Shown: positions 7,874-17,200, counted from the first letter of the stretch. The stretch is DNA of 64,000 nucleotides from Halieaceae bacterium UBA6060 (GCA_002428935.1 DIYG01000038.1:1-64000), one strand, 5' to 3'. A program made the numbers and translations. The notes: generated by a model from the sequence alone, not told the origin.

Positions 7874-9421
7874 TTATGGTGCAATCTTGAAGTCACTGGG
7901 CTTCCAGCTCTTATCGAACCAGGGCTCCAGGGGCCCGTAGAGGCGCAGCAGCACGGCGAAGCCTTGATCCGGCATGGTTTGTACCCAGTTGCTGGCCTTG
8001 CCCTCGGGAGGCTCGGGACCGAACCAGATCGTGTAGGAGCCGTCTTCGTTCGCAGCAATGTCGGGAACCGTGCTGTCTATGCCCGCGAGTTTCTGATCCG
8101 TCTCGAGCATCGATAGATGCTGTGGCGAATAAACGGTAAAGGACCAGAAATCCTTCGCCGGTACCGGTCCGGGTAGGGTTACGCTATAGGTATTGCTGCC
8201 ATCCAGATAGGCGCCGCCAGCGTCATGGGCCGTAAAGGCGTATACAGAGCCGGTGCCCACCTGAGGCCGCGACATGGCCGGTGTAATTCCTGTGGCGCCG
8301 AAGTGGAAGGTGGTTCGGGCGTCGAGCATCATTTCGCCATCGGACAGGAATTCGTGGCTACCACCTACAAAGCTCGTGTACCACTGTCTGTCATCATAGA
8401 AATACATGGCGTCGCGGTCCCGGGCTCTAAATAGCAACGCTCTTGCGGTGGCGTTGGCAACCACGGCGGCTTCCTCAAGAATCTTGTTCATACGCTCGTC
8501 AGGAGTGAACGGCAGGCCTTTCTTGATGCCAATGGAAGCAAACAAGCCGGTCATCTCAGGCGGGAAAGCGCCGGCCGGCTCGTGCTGCAAAGCGGTGTTA
8601 ATCTCTCGGTAGAATTCCCCGGAGCGGGCGTGAATCGTATTCATTTTCAATCCAGAGAAATTGATGAAGGTCTCCGCCACCGGCGATGGTGCTTCACTCA
8701 GGGGGTAGATGTTCATTTCCGCTTTTACCGCGGCAACGGCCGCTTTTACATCTCCGTCGCTCGCGATGGCGCGACCGAGAAACCAATGGCGGTAGGTGTT
8801 GGATCGGACAACATGGAACCCCAGGGCCGGAACAGGTCCATCGTAGTCTGGGGGTAGAAGAAGGTAGCGTCCTCCGCGACCCTGATCCGGCCCCGTAAGC
8901 CCTATGTCCGTTACCCAATGAAAGACCGCGTCATTAACAAAGCCAAGCAGTCCTGGCGGTGCATTGATCACCACGGGCCCCTGAGACAGGTCCAGGCAGC
9001 TGGTGACGTAGATCGTCGTCGAGTTTGGCGTTAGCCAGAGGGAGCGTGCATCCATCAGGTCTTCCGTGATGCCCACACTCTGGTCGTCCACGCCCGCGGC
9101 ATTGAGGCCTTCACACATGGCGTGGAGCGAGGCCACGGGCATCCCCGTTAGAAACGCTTCGACACCGCGACTGAAGTCCAGCTGGTCGTAAACTTTGCTT
9201 ACCGATGCATCGTCGGGCATGCCATCGAAAAACCGTAGGGTCCCGAGACGCTCCGTTGTTACCTCGTCGGGGGTGATGAGGAAATCGGGAACATCAGCGC
9301 TGTAGCGCTGAGCTACAGCTATGCTGCTCACGCTCGCGATCAGACCCGCCGTCAAGTACGTCAAAAGGGCGGTCAAAGCTTTGGCGGAGCGTCGTGACGG
9401 GGGGCAAGTTCGGTGCTTCAT
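7874..9421 (-). CDS. Secreted DUF1254/DUF1214 protein, long form
   Basis: 515 residues with a signal peptide (LTALLTYLTAGLIASVSSIAVA, residues about 16-37). DUF1254 lies in the first half (LTPNSTTIYVTSCLDLSQGP, about 130-150) and DUF1214 at the C-terminus (DFWSFTVYSPQHLSMLET and LLRLYGPLEPWFDKSWKP). The start codon overlaps the stop of the preceding 126-residue gene as ATGA and is preceded by GAGGAG, so translation is coupled. Members of this family occur in pairs or clusters in environmental proteobacteria; the molecular function is not established. Confidence 0.85.
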   Translation of the reverse strand: MKHRTCPPSRRSAKALTALLTYLTAGLIASVSSIAVAQRYSADVPDFLITPDEVTTERLGTLRFFDGMPDDASVSKVYDQLDFSRGVEAFLTGMPVASLHAMCEGLNAAGVDDQSVGITEDLMDARSLWLTPNSTTIYVTSCLDLSQGPVVINAPPGLLGFVNDAVFHWVTDIGLTGPDQGRGGRYLLLPPDYDGPVPALGFHVVRSNTYRHWFLGRAIASDGDVKAAVAAVKAEMNIYPLSEAPSPVAETFINFSGLKMNTIHARSGEFYREINTALQHEPAGAFPPEMTGLFASIGIKKGLPFTPDERMNKILEEAAVVANATARALLFRARDRDAMYFYDDRQWYTSFVGGSHEFLSDGEMMLDARTTFHFGATGITPAMSRPQVGTGSVYAFTAHDAGGAYLDGSNTYSVTLPGPVPAKDFWSFTVYSPQHLSMLETDQKLAGIDSTVPDIAANEDGSYTIWFGPEPPEGKASNWVQTMPDQGFAVLLRLYGPLEPWFDKSWKPSDFKIAP

Positions 9422-9798
9422 GGATTCTCCTCGCTATTAAAAATACGCTGCCATTCGTCCTCGGTTAGGATATCGCGTAAGGCAAACCGCAACTCGATAA
9501 AGGCTTCATCGCTCTCGTGGACGTCGGTGTAAAAGTCGTTCCAAGTGGTGCTGAACTGATCTTCGGATGAGTTGTAATCCGAAAGCAAACCTTCGAGATG
9601 CTGAAGGATCGCCACTTTTCTAGCCTCGTGTTCCGTGACCGCAAGTTCCACCGCATCCAAGACGTCAAGGGCTTTGCGTTGGCGTTGTTCATCGGTGACT
9701 ACAGACTCCACCGCGATTCGGGAGTCGACAATGAAATCCAGATCCGTCATCGGTGTTCCGCCGCCGTACAGGTACATGGTTAAGAGTGCGATGAGCAT
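9418..9798 (-). CDS. Small hypothetical protein, paralogue of the adjacent lipoprotein
   Basis: A 126-residue mostly helical protein, starting six bases after AAGGAG. A short hydrophobic N-terminus (MLIALLTMYLYGGG) could be a weak signal or membrane anchor, with no lipobox Cys. Its C-terminal 60 residues share a spaced pattern with the next gene upstream: DYNSSEDQF, then FALRDILTEDEW. It overlaps the long DUF1254 gene by four bases. I do not recognise a named family; position suggests a partner of the DUF1254 proteins. Function is unknown. Confidence 0.7.
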   Translation of the reverse strand: MLIALLTMYLYGGGTPMTDLDFIVDSRIAVESVVTDEQRQRKALDVLDAVELAVTEHEARKVAILQHLEGLLSDYNSSEDQFSTTWNDFYTDVHESDEAFIELRFALRDILTEDEWQRIFNSEENP

Positions 9799-9807
9799 CT
9801 TGTCTCC

Positions 9808-10263
9808 TTAGGGTGCAGCCAAGCTTTTAGCCAGTGCGGCCATGTAGCGGTTGCTGGCAGCACTTAAGGCGGACCACTCCTCCTCCGTCAGTGCGTCTCG
9901 CAGCGCGCGTCGCGATTGGCGAAACTGCTCGTGGCTTTGGACAACTTGCTTGTCGTGGGTCGCGTAGAACACCTCGAAGTCCTCACGGGTACTGTTGTAG
10001 TCCGCGTTCAAAGACCGGAACCTCTCGCGGCGCAGTCGCGATACTTCGCGCAACTGCCAGAAGTCCGCCTCAAACTGATCTATGAGTCCCAGAATAAGCG
10101 CTTCCTCTTGTGAGCTGTCCTGCAATACCTCGCGAATTGAGGTACGCATGTCTTCAAAAGCCTGTCGGGCGGATGCCTCACCAGAGGGTTCAGGAGTATT
10201 GGCACAGGCGCCCAGGTACAACAGGGCAATGAGTAGAAATCTCATGGGGGCGCGAGGTTTCAC
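9808..10263 (-). CDS. Small lipoprotein, paralogue of the adjacent protein
   Basis: 151 residues beginning with a GTG at 10263; an ATG at 10245 is the alternative. The signal MRFLLIALLYLGAC ends in a lipobox with Cys about residue 20, so it is predicted to be a lipid-anchored envelope protein. The rest is helical and charged. It contains DYNSTREDF and RRALRDALTEEEW, the same spaced motif as the 126-residue neighbour, which points to a duplication. It is the first gene of the minus-strand run lipoprotein, small paralogue, DUF1254 long, DUF1254 short. Confidence 0.7.
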   Translation of the reverse strand: MKPRAPMRFLLIALLYLGACANTPEPSGEASARQAFEDMRTSIREVLQDSSQEEALILGLIDQFEADFWQLREVSRLRRERFRSLNADYNSTREDFEVFYATHDKQVVQSHEQFRQSRRALRDALTEEEWSALSAASNRYMAALAKSLAAP

Positions 10264-10670
10264 TGTAAGGAGGGTATTGATGGCTCATCTCCTGAAGGAG
10301 CAGGTTTGGTCTAGGTTGAAATCAGGGTCGACGGCCTCAGGGATTATATTGCCATGTATTCTGTGTGGGATGCCCAGTCATTTCGTGACAACCCGGTTGA
10401 CATTGATCTGAATCAACAGGATTGTCGGCTCTGGTGCCGGCGGCCAAGCTCTGGTTTAGCTGCGCTGTTCTTGCTGCGATTGCCGTTGGTAGTATCGACC
10501 TTTAGGTTGCGCCGGGTTTACGCCCCGCTCTTGGGAGAGTTCACCGTAGGGCCCGAACCCGCACGGTAGAGCTCTGATCGATATAACCGCGACCCTCGTG
10601 GGTATCGGAAGGAAGCACGAACAATCACGGGGCTTCCCGTCGGAACGATTATTTGGAGAGAGGCCAGGAC
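10264..10670. other. 407-base divergent intergenic region
   Basis: It lies between the minus-strand small-lipoprotein operon and the plus-strand hydrolase lipoprotein. I see no convincing gene: the short open frames have no ribosome binding site and low-quality sequence. It holds an exact FNR/ANR-type box near its middle (10403-10416). TTGACA (10397-10402) directly precedes that box and could be part of a promoter. Confidence 0.5.
10403..10416. promoter_or_regulatory. FNR/ANR-type binding box
   Basis: TTGAT-CTGA-ATCAA is an exact match to the known FNR/ANR consensus TTGAT-N4-ATCAA. It is about 140 bases from the lipoprotein start on the left and 255 bases from the hydrolase start on the right, so either or both could be oxygen-regulated. 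A CRP-type reading fits less well. Confidence 0.6.
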
Positions 10671-11999
10671 ATGGCGTCACGCAGACTGATTCACGGCTTT
10701 ATAGCGCTATACGCGGCCACATTTCTTGCGAGCTGCTCTGGTCCGAGCGTGCAACCGCTTATGCCCACCCCGGTGTTGTATTCGGAGTTGGACGTCAGCC
10801 CTCTGGATCACGTGCCTGAAGATAAGCGCTGGACTCCGCGTTTGGTCTATTACGCCACCACCCGGGCACGCGATGACAACCTACAGCGGATCGACTACGG
10901 CAATAGGGAAGGGGAGGAAATGTCCATCGGCATGACCCTGGTGGGCTTTGGGGGTTCGAAACTCACCTGGTCTGATCTCAGCGATTACTCTCGTCAGGTG
11001 GAGCGTACAGATATCGTCGATTTGTCCATCGCTGGTTTGGTGGAAGTAGGTTCCTTCGTTCCTTCACCCGGCCAGCGGGCCGAGTCCGACGAATCCGGTG
11101 CTTTGCCCTGGCTCATGAACGACATCAACGCGTCGATCGAGGATGCCCGAGACAAGGATCTGTTGATCTACGTCCACGGGGCCAAAGTGAATTTCTATAA
11201 TGCCAGTGCCTTTGCGGCGCAGCTCGATCATTTCATGGGTCGTGACATGACATCCCTGGCCTTTTCCTGGCCAACGCGGCAGAACATCGTTGCTTACGGC
11301 GGTGGCGGGGACGTGCGCCGGGCCTATCGCGCGGCACCCTCATTGACGTCGTTGCTGGAAGTGCTCTCTCAGGAAACCGTCGCCCGCAGAATTCATATCG
11401 TCTGTTGGAGTGCCGGTGGTCGCGTGGTCACCTCCGCCCTGCAGGAGCTTTATGATCGTCATGCGCAGGAGGGTCAGGATTTACGGGAGCGCTTCCGCCT
11501 GGGCACGGTCTACTACGCGGCCGCTGACGTCCCCGAAGAAGAGTTCCTGGCAGCTCTGCCAGCCATCAACGAGCTCTCGTCTCGTGTGGTGGTCACCGTA
11601 TCCTCCAACGACGATGCCCTGCGTATGGCAAGCAAGCTCATGGGCGGTGGGGTACGCATTGGTCAGCGCGGTCACAACCTTGGCGAGGAAGAAATTGAGA
11701 CCCTGCTCGCTGCAGATCGCCTGGAGGTCATCGACGTATCTCGAGACTGGGAAGGGCGAGGTTTTGACATCACGGGTCATCGGTATTGGTTTGACCATCC
11801 CTGGGCCAGCACCGATGTAGTGCTCTCGGTTCGCAGCGACTTTGATCCTCAGGACCGGGGTCTGAAGCCTGTTGAAGCGGGGTATAGCCAGTTCTGGAGC
11901 ATTCCTCCCGATTATCCGCAGCGTCTCCGCGATAGTTTGAGCCGCGACGGCCTGCGGCTTCGAAAAGATGAACCGTTAGCAGAAGGTCCCGATTCGTAG
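10671..11999 (+). CDS. Alpha/beta hydrolase lipoprotein, DUF900 (COG4782) type
   Basis: 442 residues from the ATG at 10671, preceded by GGAGAGAGG; an in-frame TTG at 10653 is less likely. The signal MASRRLIHGFIALYAATFLASC ends in a lipobox, so it is probably anchored in the envelope. The hydrolase core starts with VYYATTRAR (about residue 60). The strand-loop LLIYVHGAKVNF is at about 165, the nucleophile elbow CWSAGG has its Ser at about 248, and a likely catalytic His is in HRYWFDHPW at about 370. DUF900 proteins are predicted esterase- or lipase-like enzymes with unknown substrates. An FNR-type box lies upstream. Confidence 0.8.
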   Translation: MASRRLIHGFIALYAATFLASCSGPSVQPLMPTPVLYSELDVSPLDHVPEDKRWTPRLVYYATTRARDDNLQRIDYGNREGEEMSIGMTLVGFGGSKLTWSDLSDYSRQVERTDIVDLSIAGLVEVGSFVPSPGQRAESDESGALPWLMNDINASIEDARDKDLLIYVHGAKVNFYNASAFAAQLDHFMGRDMTSLAFSWPTRQNIVAYGGGGDVRRAYRAAPSLTSLLEVLSQETVARRIHIVCWSAGGRVVTSALQELYDRHAQEGQDLRERFRLGTVYYAAADVPEEEFLAALPAINELSSRVVVTVSSNDDALRMASKLMGGGVRIGQRGHNLGEEEIETLLAADRLEVIDVSRDWEGRGFDITGHRYWFDHPWASTDVVLSVRSDFDPQDRGLKPVEAGYSQFWSIPPDYPQRLRDSLSRDGLRLRKDEPLAEGPDS

Positions 12000-12026
12000 G
12001 CGCGGATTGGAACAACCTCGTTGGCA

Positions 12027-12059
12027 AGGGCTAAGCGATCCTGGATTCGTTTTAGCCCT
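12027..12059. terminator. Bidirectional terminator hairpin between convergent genes
   Basis: AGGGCTAA (12027-12034) pairs perfectly with TTAGCCCT (12052-12059) across a 17-base loop, inside the 81-base gap between two convergent genes. The A/T positions of the stem could serve both directions. No long T run follows. Confidence 0.5.
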
Positions 12060-12080
12060 GAGTCCCTGGCGATCTCCTAC

Positions 12081-15000
12081 CTATCGAATGGGCTGCCCCG
12101 GGTGCCAGGGTGCTCCCGCTGCGTGCAAGGCCCCTTCAAGCTCCGCCAGGGTTTCGCTCTGTAACCTATCCAACTGTTCTTCCACCTGTTGCAGTCCATC
12201 GGCTGCGATGACGGCACTGTTGCGCTGGGTCGCGGTGGGGGCCATGCGTGTGCTCAAAGCAAAGGCGGCATCGTTTACCCAGCCGGCAACACCGGGGACG
12301 GTAAACTCGCTCCTTGATCGGCGCGCTCCATTGCCACGGAGGAGGGTCTTTAGATCGACGAGGGCTGCGTTCAAAGCATCGACTTGTCGATAGTGCGCGG
12401 CGTCGGCCTGCGGTGCCGCATCCAGGGCGGCGCGTAGATAGGCCACACGTTCGCTAAAGGCGTTAATCGTACCGTCCGCAGCGGCAAGACGTCGTTGCAG
12501 ATCTGCCGCTTGAGCCTGAAAACGGGCGGTGGCGACGGGGTCATTGCCCGCTGGAAGATTGTCCAGGGCCAGCAATTCAAAGCTCTGTGCATCGCCGAGA
12601 GTGCGTACCTTGTCCACGCCGAGTTCCAAGAGCCGCGCCTCATAGCGTCCCGGTGCCACGAGAGGACCTTGAGGGTCTGATACCCACGGTGGTTTGAAGG
12701 CGGGCTGCTCGAAACTGATGGCATTGGGGGCGGCGGTTCGCATATCCCAGGTGATGCGTTGGGCACCGGCCTCGGCTTTTAGGGGAAGCCTGCGCAGGGC
12801 CTGACCGCTGCTGTCGCGAATCTCAAGAAGGTAGCGAGTGTCGGCAACCCGGGCTTCATCGGCCAGGGCATCCCATCCAGGGAAGCTGATGTTTACTCCC
12901 TCTTTGGCCTGCTCTTGCTCCCGGGCGCGGCGTTGTTCCTTGGGTGTTTTCCCTATCTCGTCTAGGTACACGGTAAACAGTGCACCGTGCTCGGGGTTGG
13001 CTGCCCGCCAGGCCGTGCTACCTCGTGTGGGAAGACCCGGTGCCTGTCCTGGTGTTGAGGGTATGTACCACCAGGCATCGCGAACACCGAAAAGCCTCGC
13101 GCCATCGTTAAGGTTTTTGCTCTCCCGATACTGAGCCGCCAGTTCCCGTAGAGGGCTGTAGTCGTCCAGCACATACACGCCGCGGCCAAAACTGCCGCCG
13201 ACCAAGTCCCCGTCGCGGCGTTGCAGTTTCAGATCGCGAAATGAGATCGTCGGCACTCCGGCTTCCATACGTCGCCACTGCTCTCCGCCATTGAGGCTAA
13301 CGTATAAGCCGTTCTCCGCCGCGAGGAACAGCAGGTCCGGCTCGACGTGGTCCTGGGCAATGGACCAGGCGATGATAGTGTCGGGCAGGTCGCCGCTGAT
13401 GTCGCGCCAGCTACGGCCGCCGTTGTCGGTGGCATAGACCATGGGTCGGTAGTCACCGGTCTTGTGGTTATCGGCCACGATAAAGGCGGCGTCGGGCGAA
13501 TGCTCTGAGGCGATGATCATGTTGATAAAGGCCCGCTCGGGCAGTTTTGGCGGGGTGACATCGCTCCAATTGCTACCACCGTCGGCACTTGTATACACCA
13601 GGCCGTCGTCGCTGCCGGTCCACAGGCGGCCCTCGTCGAGGGGAGATTCAGCTAGCGCCGTAAGGGACGCATAACCGGACATGGCGCCCAGATCCCAGAG
13701 GGCGTCAGCGCTACGCACGCGATCATTTACGGGCAGCTCGAAACGATTCGCGCCCGTGGTGAGATCGCCGCTGATCGCGGTCCAGGAGTCGCCGCGGTCA
13801 TCGCTGCGCCACACCCGCTGCGACGCAAAGTAGATTCGACTCGGGTTGTGAGCGCTGAGGGTCAGGGGGGAATCCCAGTTCCAACGCTCGGGACCTTCCC
13901 CGGGGGTCGGTCGCGGCCTGATGTATACGTTCTCACCACTGGGTACGTGGTGTCGCACGAGATTGCCGCGTTGGCTCATCTGATAGAGCAGATCTGGGTC
14001 GCCCGTATCGAAGGCAACGCCGTACCCATCGGCACCGTAAGTTACGGTCCAGTCTTCGTTACGCACACCTTCTTGATGGAGGGTTCGTGCCGGTCCCAGG
14101 AGTGTGCCCAGGTCCTGCGCACCCACCAACACCTGGTAATAGGGAGCGTGATTGCTGACCGCGAGTTTATAGAATTGACTGATAGGTAGGTTTGGGGAGT
14201 GGCGCCAGGTGATACCGTCGTCGAAGGTTTCATACAGTCCCGCGTCGGTGCCCACGAGCAGGTGATTCGGAGCGCTGGGGTCAATCCACAGCGCGTGATT
14301 GTCGCTGTGTTTCTCTCGGCCCGTACCTAATTCGGTGAAGCTGTTGCCACCGTCGCGGGTCGTATGAAGGAATACGTCCATTTGGTAGACCCGATCCGCA
14401 TCGACGGGTGAGGCTTCAATCTCCTGATAGTAGTGGGGGCCCGTTCCTCCCGAGATGTATTCATTACGGCGGCTCCAGCTTTCGCCGCGATCCAGGCTCA
14501 CGTAGAACCCCTGTTGGTCGTCGGAAGCTTCGATGGTGGCATAAACGCGATCGGGGTCCGCGGGCGTTACCGCCAGGCCAATTTTCCCCACCTCAACACC
14601 GTCATCGGCGGATGGCAGCCCTTTTGTTACTTCGCGCCAGGTCTCACCGCCATCTTCGGATTTGTAGATCCCTGAACCCTGTCCGCCAGCGAGAAAGGAC
14701 CATACGGCGCGGCGGCGCTCATAGGTGGCTGCGTAAACAATGGAGGGATTCGTGGGGTGGAACTCCAGGTCCGTCGCACCGGTGTCGTCGTCGATTTCAA
14801 GAACCTGGGTCCAGTTCTGACCCCCGTCGATGCTGCGATACACGCCCCGCTCACCGCCCGATGACCAGAGGGGGCCCTCGGCGGCGACAAGCAGGGTATT
14901 GGAGTCTTCCGGGTGGATAAGAATACGACTGATGTGCTCGGATTCCTTCAGTCCCATGGATTCCCAGCTCTGTCCCCCATCGCGGCTTCGATAGAGGCCA

Positions 15001-15386
15001 TCACCCCAGCCAACATGGCGTCCGCTTACGTTCTCCCCCGTGCCGACCCAGACCACGTCGGGATTGGTGGGATCCAGGGTAATTTCTCCGATGGAGTAGG
15101 AGATCTGATCGTCAAACAGAGGCTGCCAGGTTGTGCCCGCGTTGCTGCTCTTCCAGACACCCCCAGAGCCCACAGCGAGGTACCAGGTTCGCGGTTGTGC
15201 CGGATGAATTGCGATGTCGGCGATACGGCCTCCGGCCACCGCGGGGCCAATAGCCCGAAACTCAAGGCTTGCAAGGACCGAGTCCAGCAGGGATTCCGTA
15301 TCCTGGGCGTAGGTCGACGATACGCCGAAGATCGTTGTGAGTAGGACGGCGATAAAGCCGAAGGCAGTCGAAGTTCGAATGGCCAT
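12081..15386 (-). CDS. Secreted VPS10/sortilin-type BNR-repeat beta-propeller protein
   Basis: 1101 residues from the ATG at 15386, with a signal peptide ending SSTYAQ. Residues about 25-730 carry at least ten Asp-box/BNR repeats, for example VWKSSNAGTTWQ, LYRSRDGGQSWE, IYKSEDGGETW, VYTSADGGSNW and MVYATDNGGRSW. These build one or two beta-propellers like sortilin/VPS10 or xyloglucanase-type folds. The remaining C-terminal 350 residues hold a beta-sandwich-like part (QRITWDMRTAAPNAISF) and a helical tail. Such proteins are often annotated glycosyl hydrolase, but the canonical acidic pair of GH74 cannot be confirmed here. It may bind proteins or glycans outside the cell. It appears monocistronic. 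Confidence 0.8.
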   Translation of the reverse strand: MAIRTSTAFGFIAVLLTTIFGVSSTYAQDTESLLDSVLASLEFRAIGPAVAGGRIADIAIHPAQPRTWYLAVGSGGVWKSSNAGTTWQPLFDDQISYSIGEITLDPTNPDVVWVGTGENVSGRHVGWGDGLYRSRDGGQSWESMGLKESEHISRILIHPEDSNTLLVAAEGPLWSSGGERGVYRSIDGGQNWTQVLEIDDDTGATDLEFHPTNPSIVYAATYERRRAVWSFLAGGQGSGIYKSEDGGETWREVTKGLPSADDGVEVGKIGLAVTPADPDRVYATIEASDDQQGFYVSLDRGESWSRRNEYISGGTGPHYYQEIEASPVDADRVYQMDVFLHTTRDGGNSFTELGTGREKHSDNHALWIDPSAPNHLLVGTDAGLYETFDDGITWRHSPNLPISQFYKLAVSNHAPYYQVLVGAQDLGTLLGPARTLHQEGVRNEDWTVTYGADGYGVAFDTGDPDLLYQMSQRGNLVRHHVPSGENVYIRPRPTPGEGPERWNWDSPLTLSAHNPSRIYFASQRVWRSDDRGDSWTAISGDLTTGANRFELPVNDRVRSADALWDLGAMSGYASLTALAESPLDEGRLWTGSDDGLVYTSADGGSNWSDVTPPKLPERAFINMIIASEHSPDAAFIVADNHKTGDYRPMVYATDNGGRSWRDISGDLPDTIIAWSIAQDHVEPDLLFLAAENGLYVSLNGGEQWRRMEAGVPTISFRDLKLQRRDGDLVGGSFGRGVYVLDDYSPLRELAAQYRESKNLNDGARLFGVRDAWWYIPSTPGQAPGLPTRGSTAWRAANPEHGALFTVYLDEIGKTPKEQRRAREQEQAKEGVNISFPGWDALADEARVADTRYLLEIRDSSGQALRRLPLKAEAGAQRITWDMRTAAPNAISFEQPAFKPPWVSDPQGPLVAPGRYEARLLELGVDKVRTLGDAQSFELLALDNLPAGNDPVATARFQAQAADLQRRLAAADGTINAFSERVAYLRAALDAAPQADAAHYRQVDALNAALVDLKTLLRGNGARRSRSEFTVPGVAGWVNDAAFALSTRMAPTATQRNSAVIAADGLQQVEEQLDRLQSETLAELEGALHAAGAPWHPGQPIR

Positions 15387-15510
15387 GGAAGGAGGCTCCG
15401 ATAGCGATGGTAAACGTTGAAGAAACACTCAAGGGGTGAACAGCGGAAACGTAAAACGGATCGGCGGCAGGTTTGCCCCAAAGACAGGGGAAGCGAACAC
15501 GCGGAGCCCC

Positions 15511-16098
15511 TTAGGACGATTGGGGTGCGGCAAAGGCTTTGAGGATCTCAAGATTGGCCTTGTCTTCGTCGCTAAGCTCCACCGGCTCGCAGCGAGGATC
15601 GGTCTTTTGGATGGTAGCGATCACGCTACGGGTTAGGGGTATCGGGTCGCAACCGTGGTTGTTGTCGCAGATCAGATCCCACTGGGGAGCGGCTTTGACG
15701 TGACAGGCGAAGCAGTTGCCGCCGAAGCGATTGTTGACCTCGGCAAAGCCCCGTTTTCGAATACTGGTTCCCTCGGGGCTGACGTCGAGTTCAAAAAACT
15801 CCCAGTCGTTCGTTGCGGGACTGAATCCCGCCTCCCGTTTGATCATGGCTTCGCCCGGCACTAGTTGCACCAGAGAGCCTTCCGGGTAAGTCCCCCCATC
15901 CGGTGCGTTGGCCACAGCGACGGTGGCCTCCAGATCGCCCTCTAGGTTGTCGACGAAAAAGTGCTTCACCCGAGTCATATCCGACAAGCAAGTAAAAGTA
16001 TCGGCGTTTATGGGGTCAGGACTCTCTGTGCCATAGCTTGGGCCAGCAAACGTTGCGGCGAGGAAAATAAACGTGAAGGCGGTTTTACTTATGCTCAT
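15511..16098 (-). CDS. Periplasmic c-type haem protein, cytochrome P460-like
   Basis: 195 residues from the ATG at 16098, with a signal peptide (AFTFIFLAATFAGPSYG). A single haem c site CFACH lies at about residue 135 in GGNCFACHVKAAPQWD. Two further Cys pairs (LICDNNHGCDPIP) may form a disulfide. The N-terminal half, with EGSLVQLVPGEAMIKR and WEFFELDV, resembles the cytochrome P460 / c'-beta domain. Family members bind haem c in the periplasm and interact with NO or other small ligands, but many have no assigned role. It stands alone between the VPS10-type gene and the nitrilase locus. Confidence 0.7.
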   Translation of the reverse strand: MSISKTAFTFIFLAATFAGPSYGTESPDPINADTFTCLSDMTRVKHFFVDNLEGDLEATVAVANAPDGGTYPEGSLVQLVPGEAMIKREAGFSPATNDWEFFELDVSPEGTSIRKRGFAEVNNRFGGNCFACHVKAAPQWDLICDNNHGCDPIPLTRSVIATIQKTDPRCEPVELSDEDKANLEILKAFAAPQSS

Positions 16099-16265
16099 GG
16101 GCCTGGTCCAGTCTCTGGGTCTCGGGTGAGTGTAGCTCAAGCTTGACGGATGATGGAGCGAAGATCCCCAGAAAGCTAACCTCCGCTATGGAATGATCGA
16201 CAAGCATTGACGATCCCTTTGAAGTGCTCAAGGATTAGCCATTCCTGATCTCCAAGGCGTCTATC

Positions 16266-17199
16266 GTGAACGTTGCTCTAGCCCAAATGGCTCCCGTATT
16301 CCTGGATCGAGAAGCCACCCTGGCCAAGGTGGTCGCGGCAATTCAGGAGGAGGCCACGGCAGATCTCATGGCCTTTGGTGAAGCTCTTGTTCCGGGCTAT
16401 CCATTCTGGGTAGAGCGCACGGACGGTGCCCGATTTGCATCACCGGAGCAGGAACGCTGGCACGCGGCTTACCAACGGGAAGCGGTGCAGATCGAACGGG
16501 GTGATTTAAAAAGCCGTGTGCGCGGCGGCGCGTGAGACCCAAACGGCGGTTTACCTTGGTGTGATGGAGCGGCCTCAAGCCCGCGGCGGTCACAGTCTCT
16601 ATGCCTCGCTGGTATTCATCGATACGGATGGGGAGATCAAGAGCGTACATCGTAAGCTGATGCCAACCTATGAAGAGCGGCTCGTGTGGTCTGCGGGGGA
16701 TGGGCACGGGCTCCGCACGCACCCCATGGGCGACTTTATCGTTGGTGGTTTGAACTGTTGGGAGAACTGGATGCCGCTGGCCCGTTCAGCGTTGTACGCC
16801 CAGGGGGAAAACGTGCATGTCGCGGTCTGGCCGGGGAATCTCAATAACACCGAGCTGATCACACGCTTCATCGCTCGCGAGGCGCGTAGCTATGTGCTGT
16901 CGGTCTCCGGTTTAATGCGTCCCGAAGACTGGGTGCGAGGGAAGTTGCCCGACGGTTGCGAGCTTCCCGCTGAGGAAACCTGGGCGAACGGCGGTAGCTG
17001 TATCGCATCACCCAATGGGGAGTGGCTCCTTGAGCCCGTATTGAACGAGGAAGCCATTGTCACGGCGACCCTCGATATCGACGCCATACGCGCCGCTCGG
17101 CATAACTTTGATCCCAGCGGGCACTATGCGCGACCAGACGTCACCCAGCTTCAGGTAAATCGTAGCCGCCAAGAGATAGTCCATTTTAACGACGATTAG
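16266..17199 (+). pseudogene. Nitrilase-family carbon-nitrogen hydrolase broken by a one-base frameshift
   Basis: Two frames together encode one nitrilase superfamily enzyme, which hydrolyses nitriles or amides. Frame one (16266-16535) carries the catalytic Glu in FGEALVPGYP. Frame two, from about 16513, carries the Lys in HRKLMPTYEER and the Cys in GGLNCWENW. Removing one A from the run of five at 16508-16512 joins GDLK directly to AVCAAARETQ and restores about 310 residues with the full Glu-Lys-Cys triad. The required shift is +1. A TTTAAAA heptamer is present at the site but would give -1, so programmed -1 slippage does not explain it. Either a recent pseudogene, a sequencing error or phase variation is possible. 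Confidence 0.85.
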
Positions 17200-17200
17200 C

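Noticed and set aside
10456..10680. Minus-strand open frame of 74 residues in the divergent gap
   Set aside because: It overlaps the start of the hydrolase gene, has no ribosome binding site and has no protein-like pattern.
14408..14920. Plus-strand 170-residue open frame opposite the VPS10-type gene
   Set aside because: Arg/Gly/Pro-rich shadow of the strong minus-strand gene.
16503..16513. Programmed -1 ribosomal frameshift in the nitrilase
   Set aside because: The TTTAAAA heptamer would move reading to the -1 frame, but the downstream nitrilase part is in the +1 frame.
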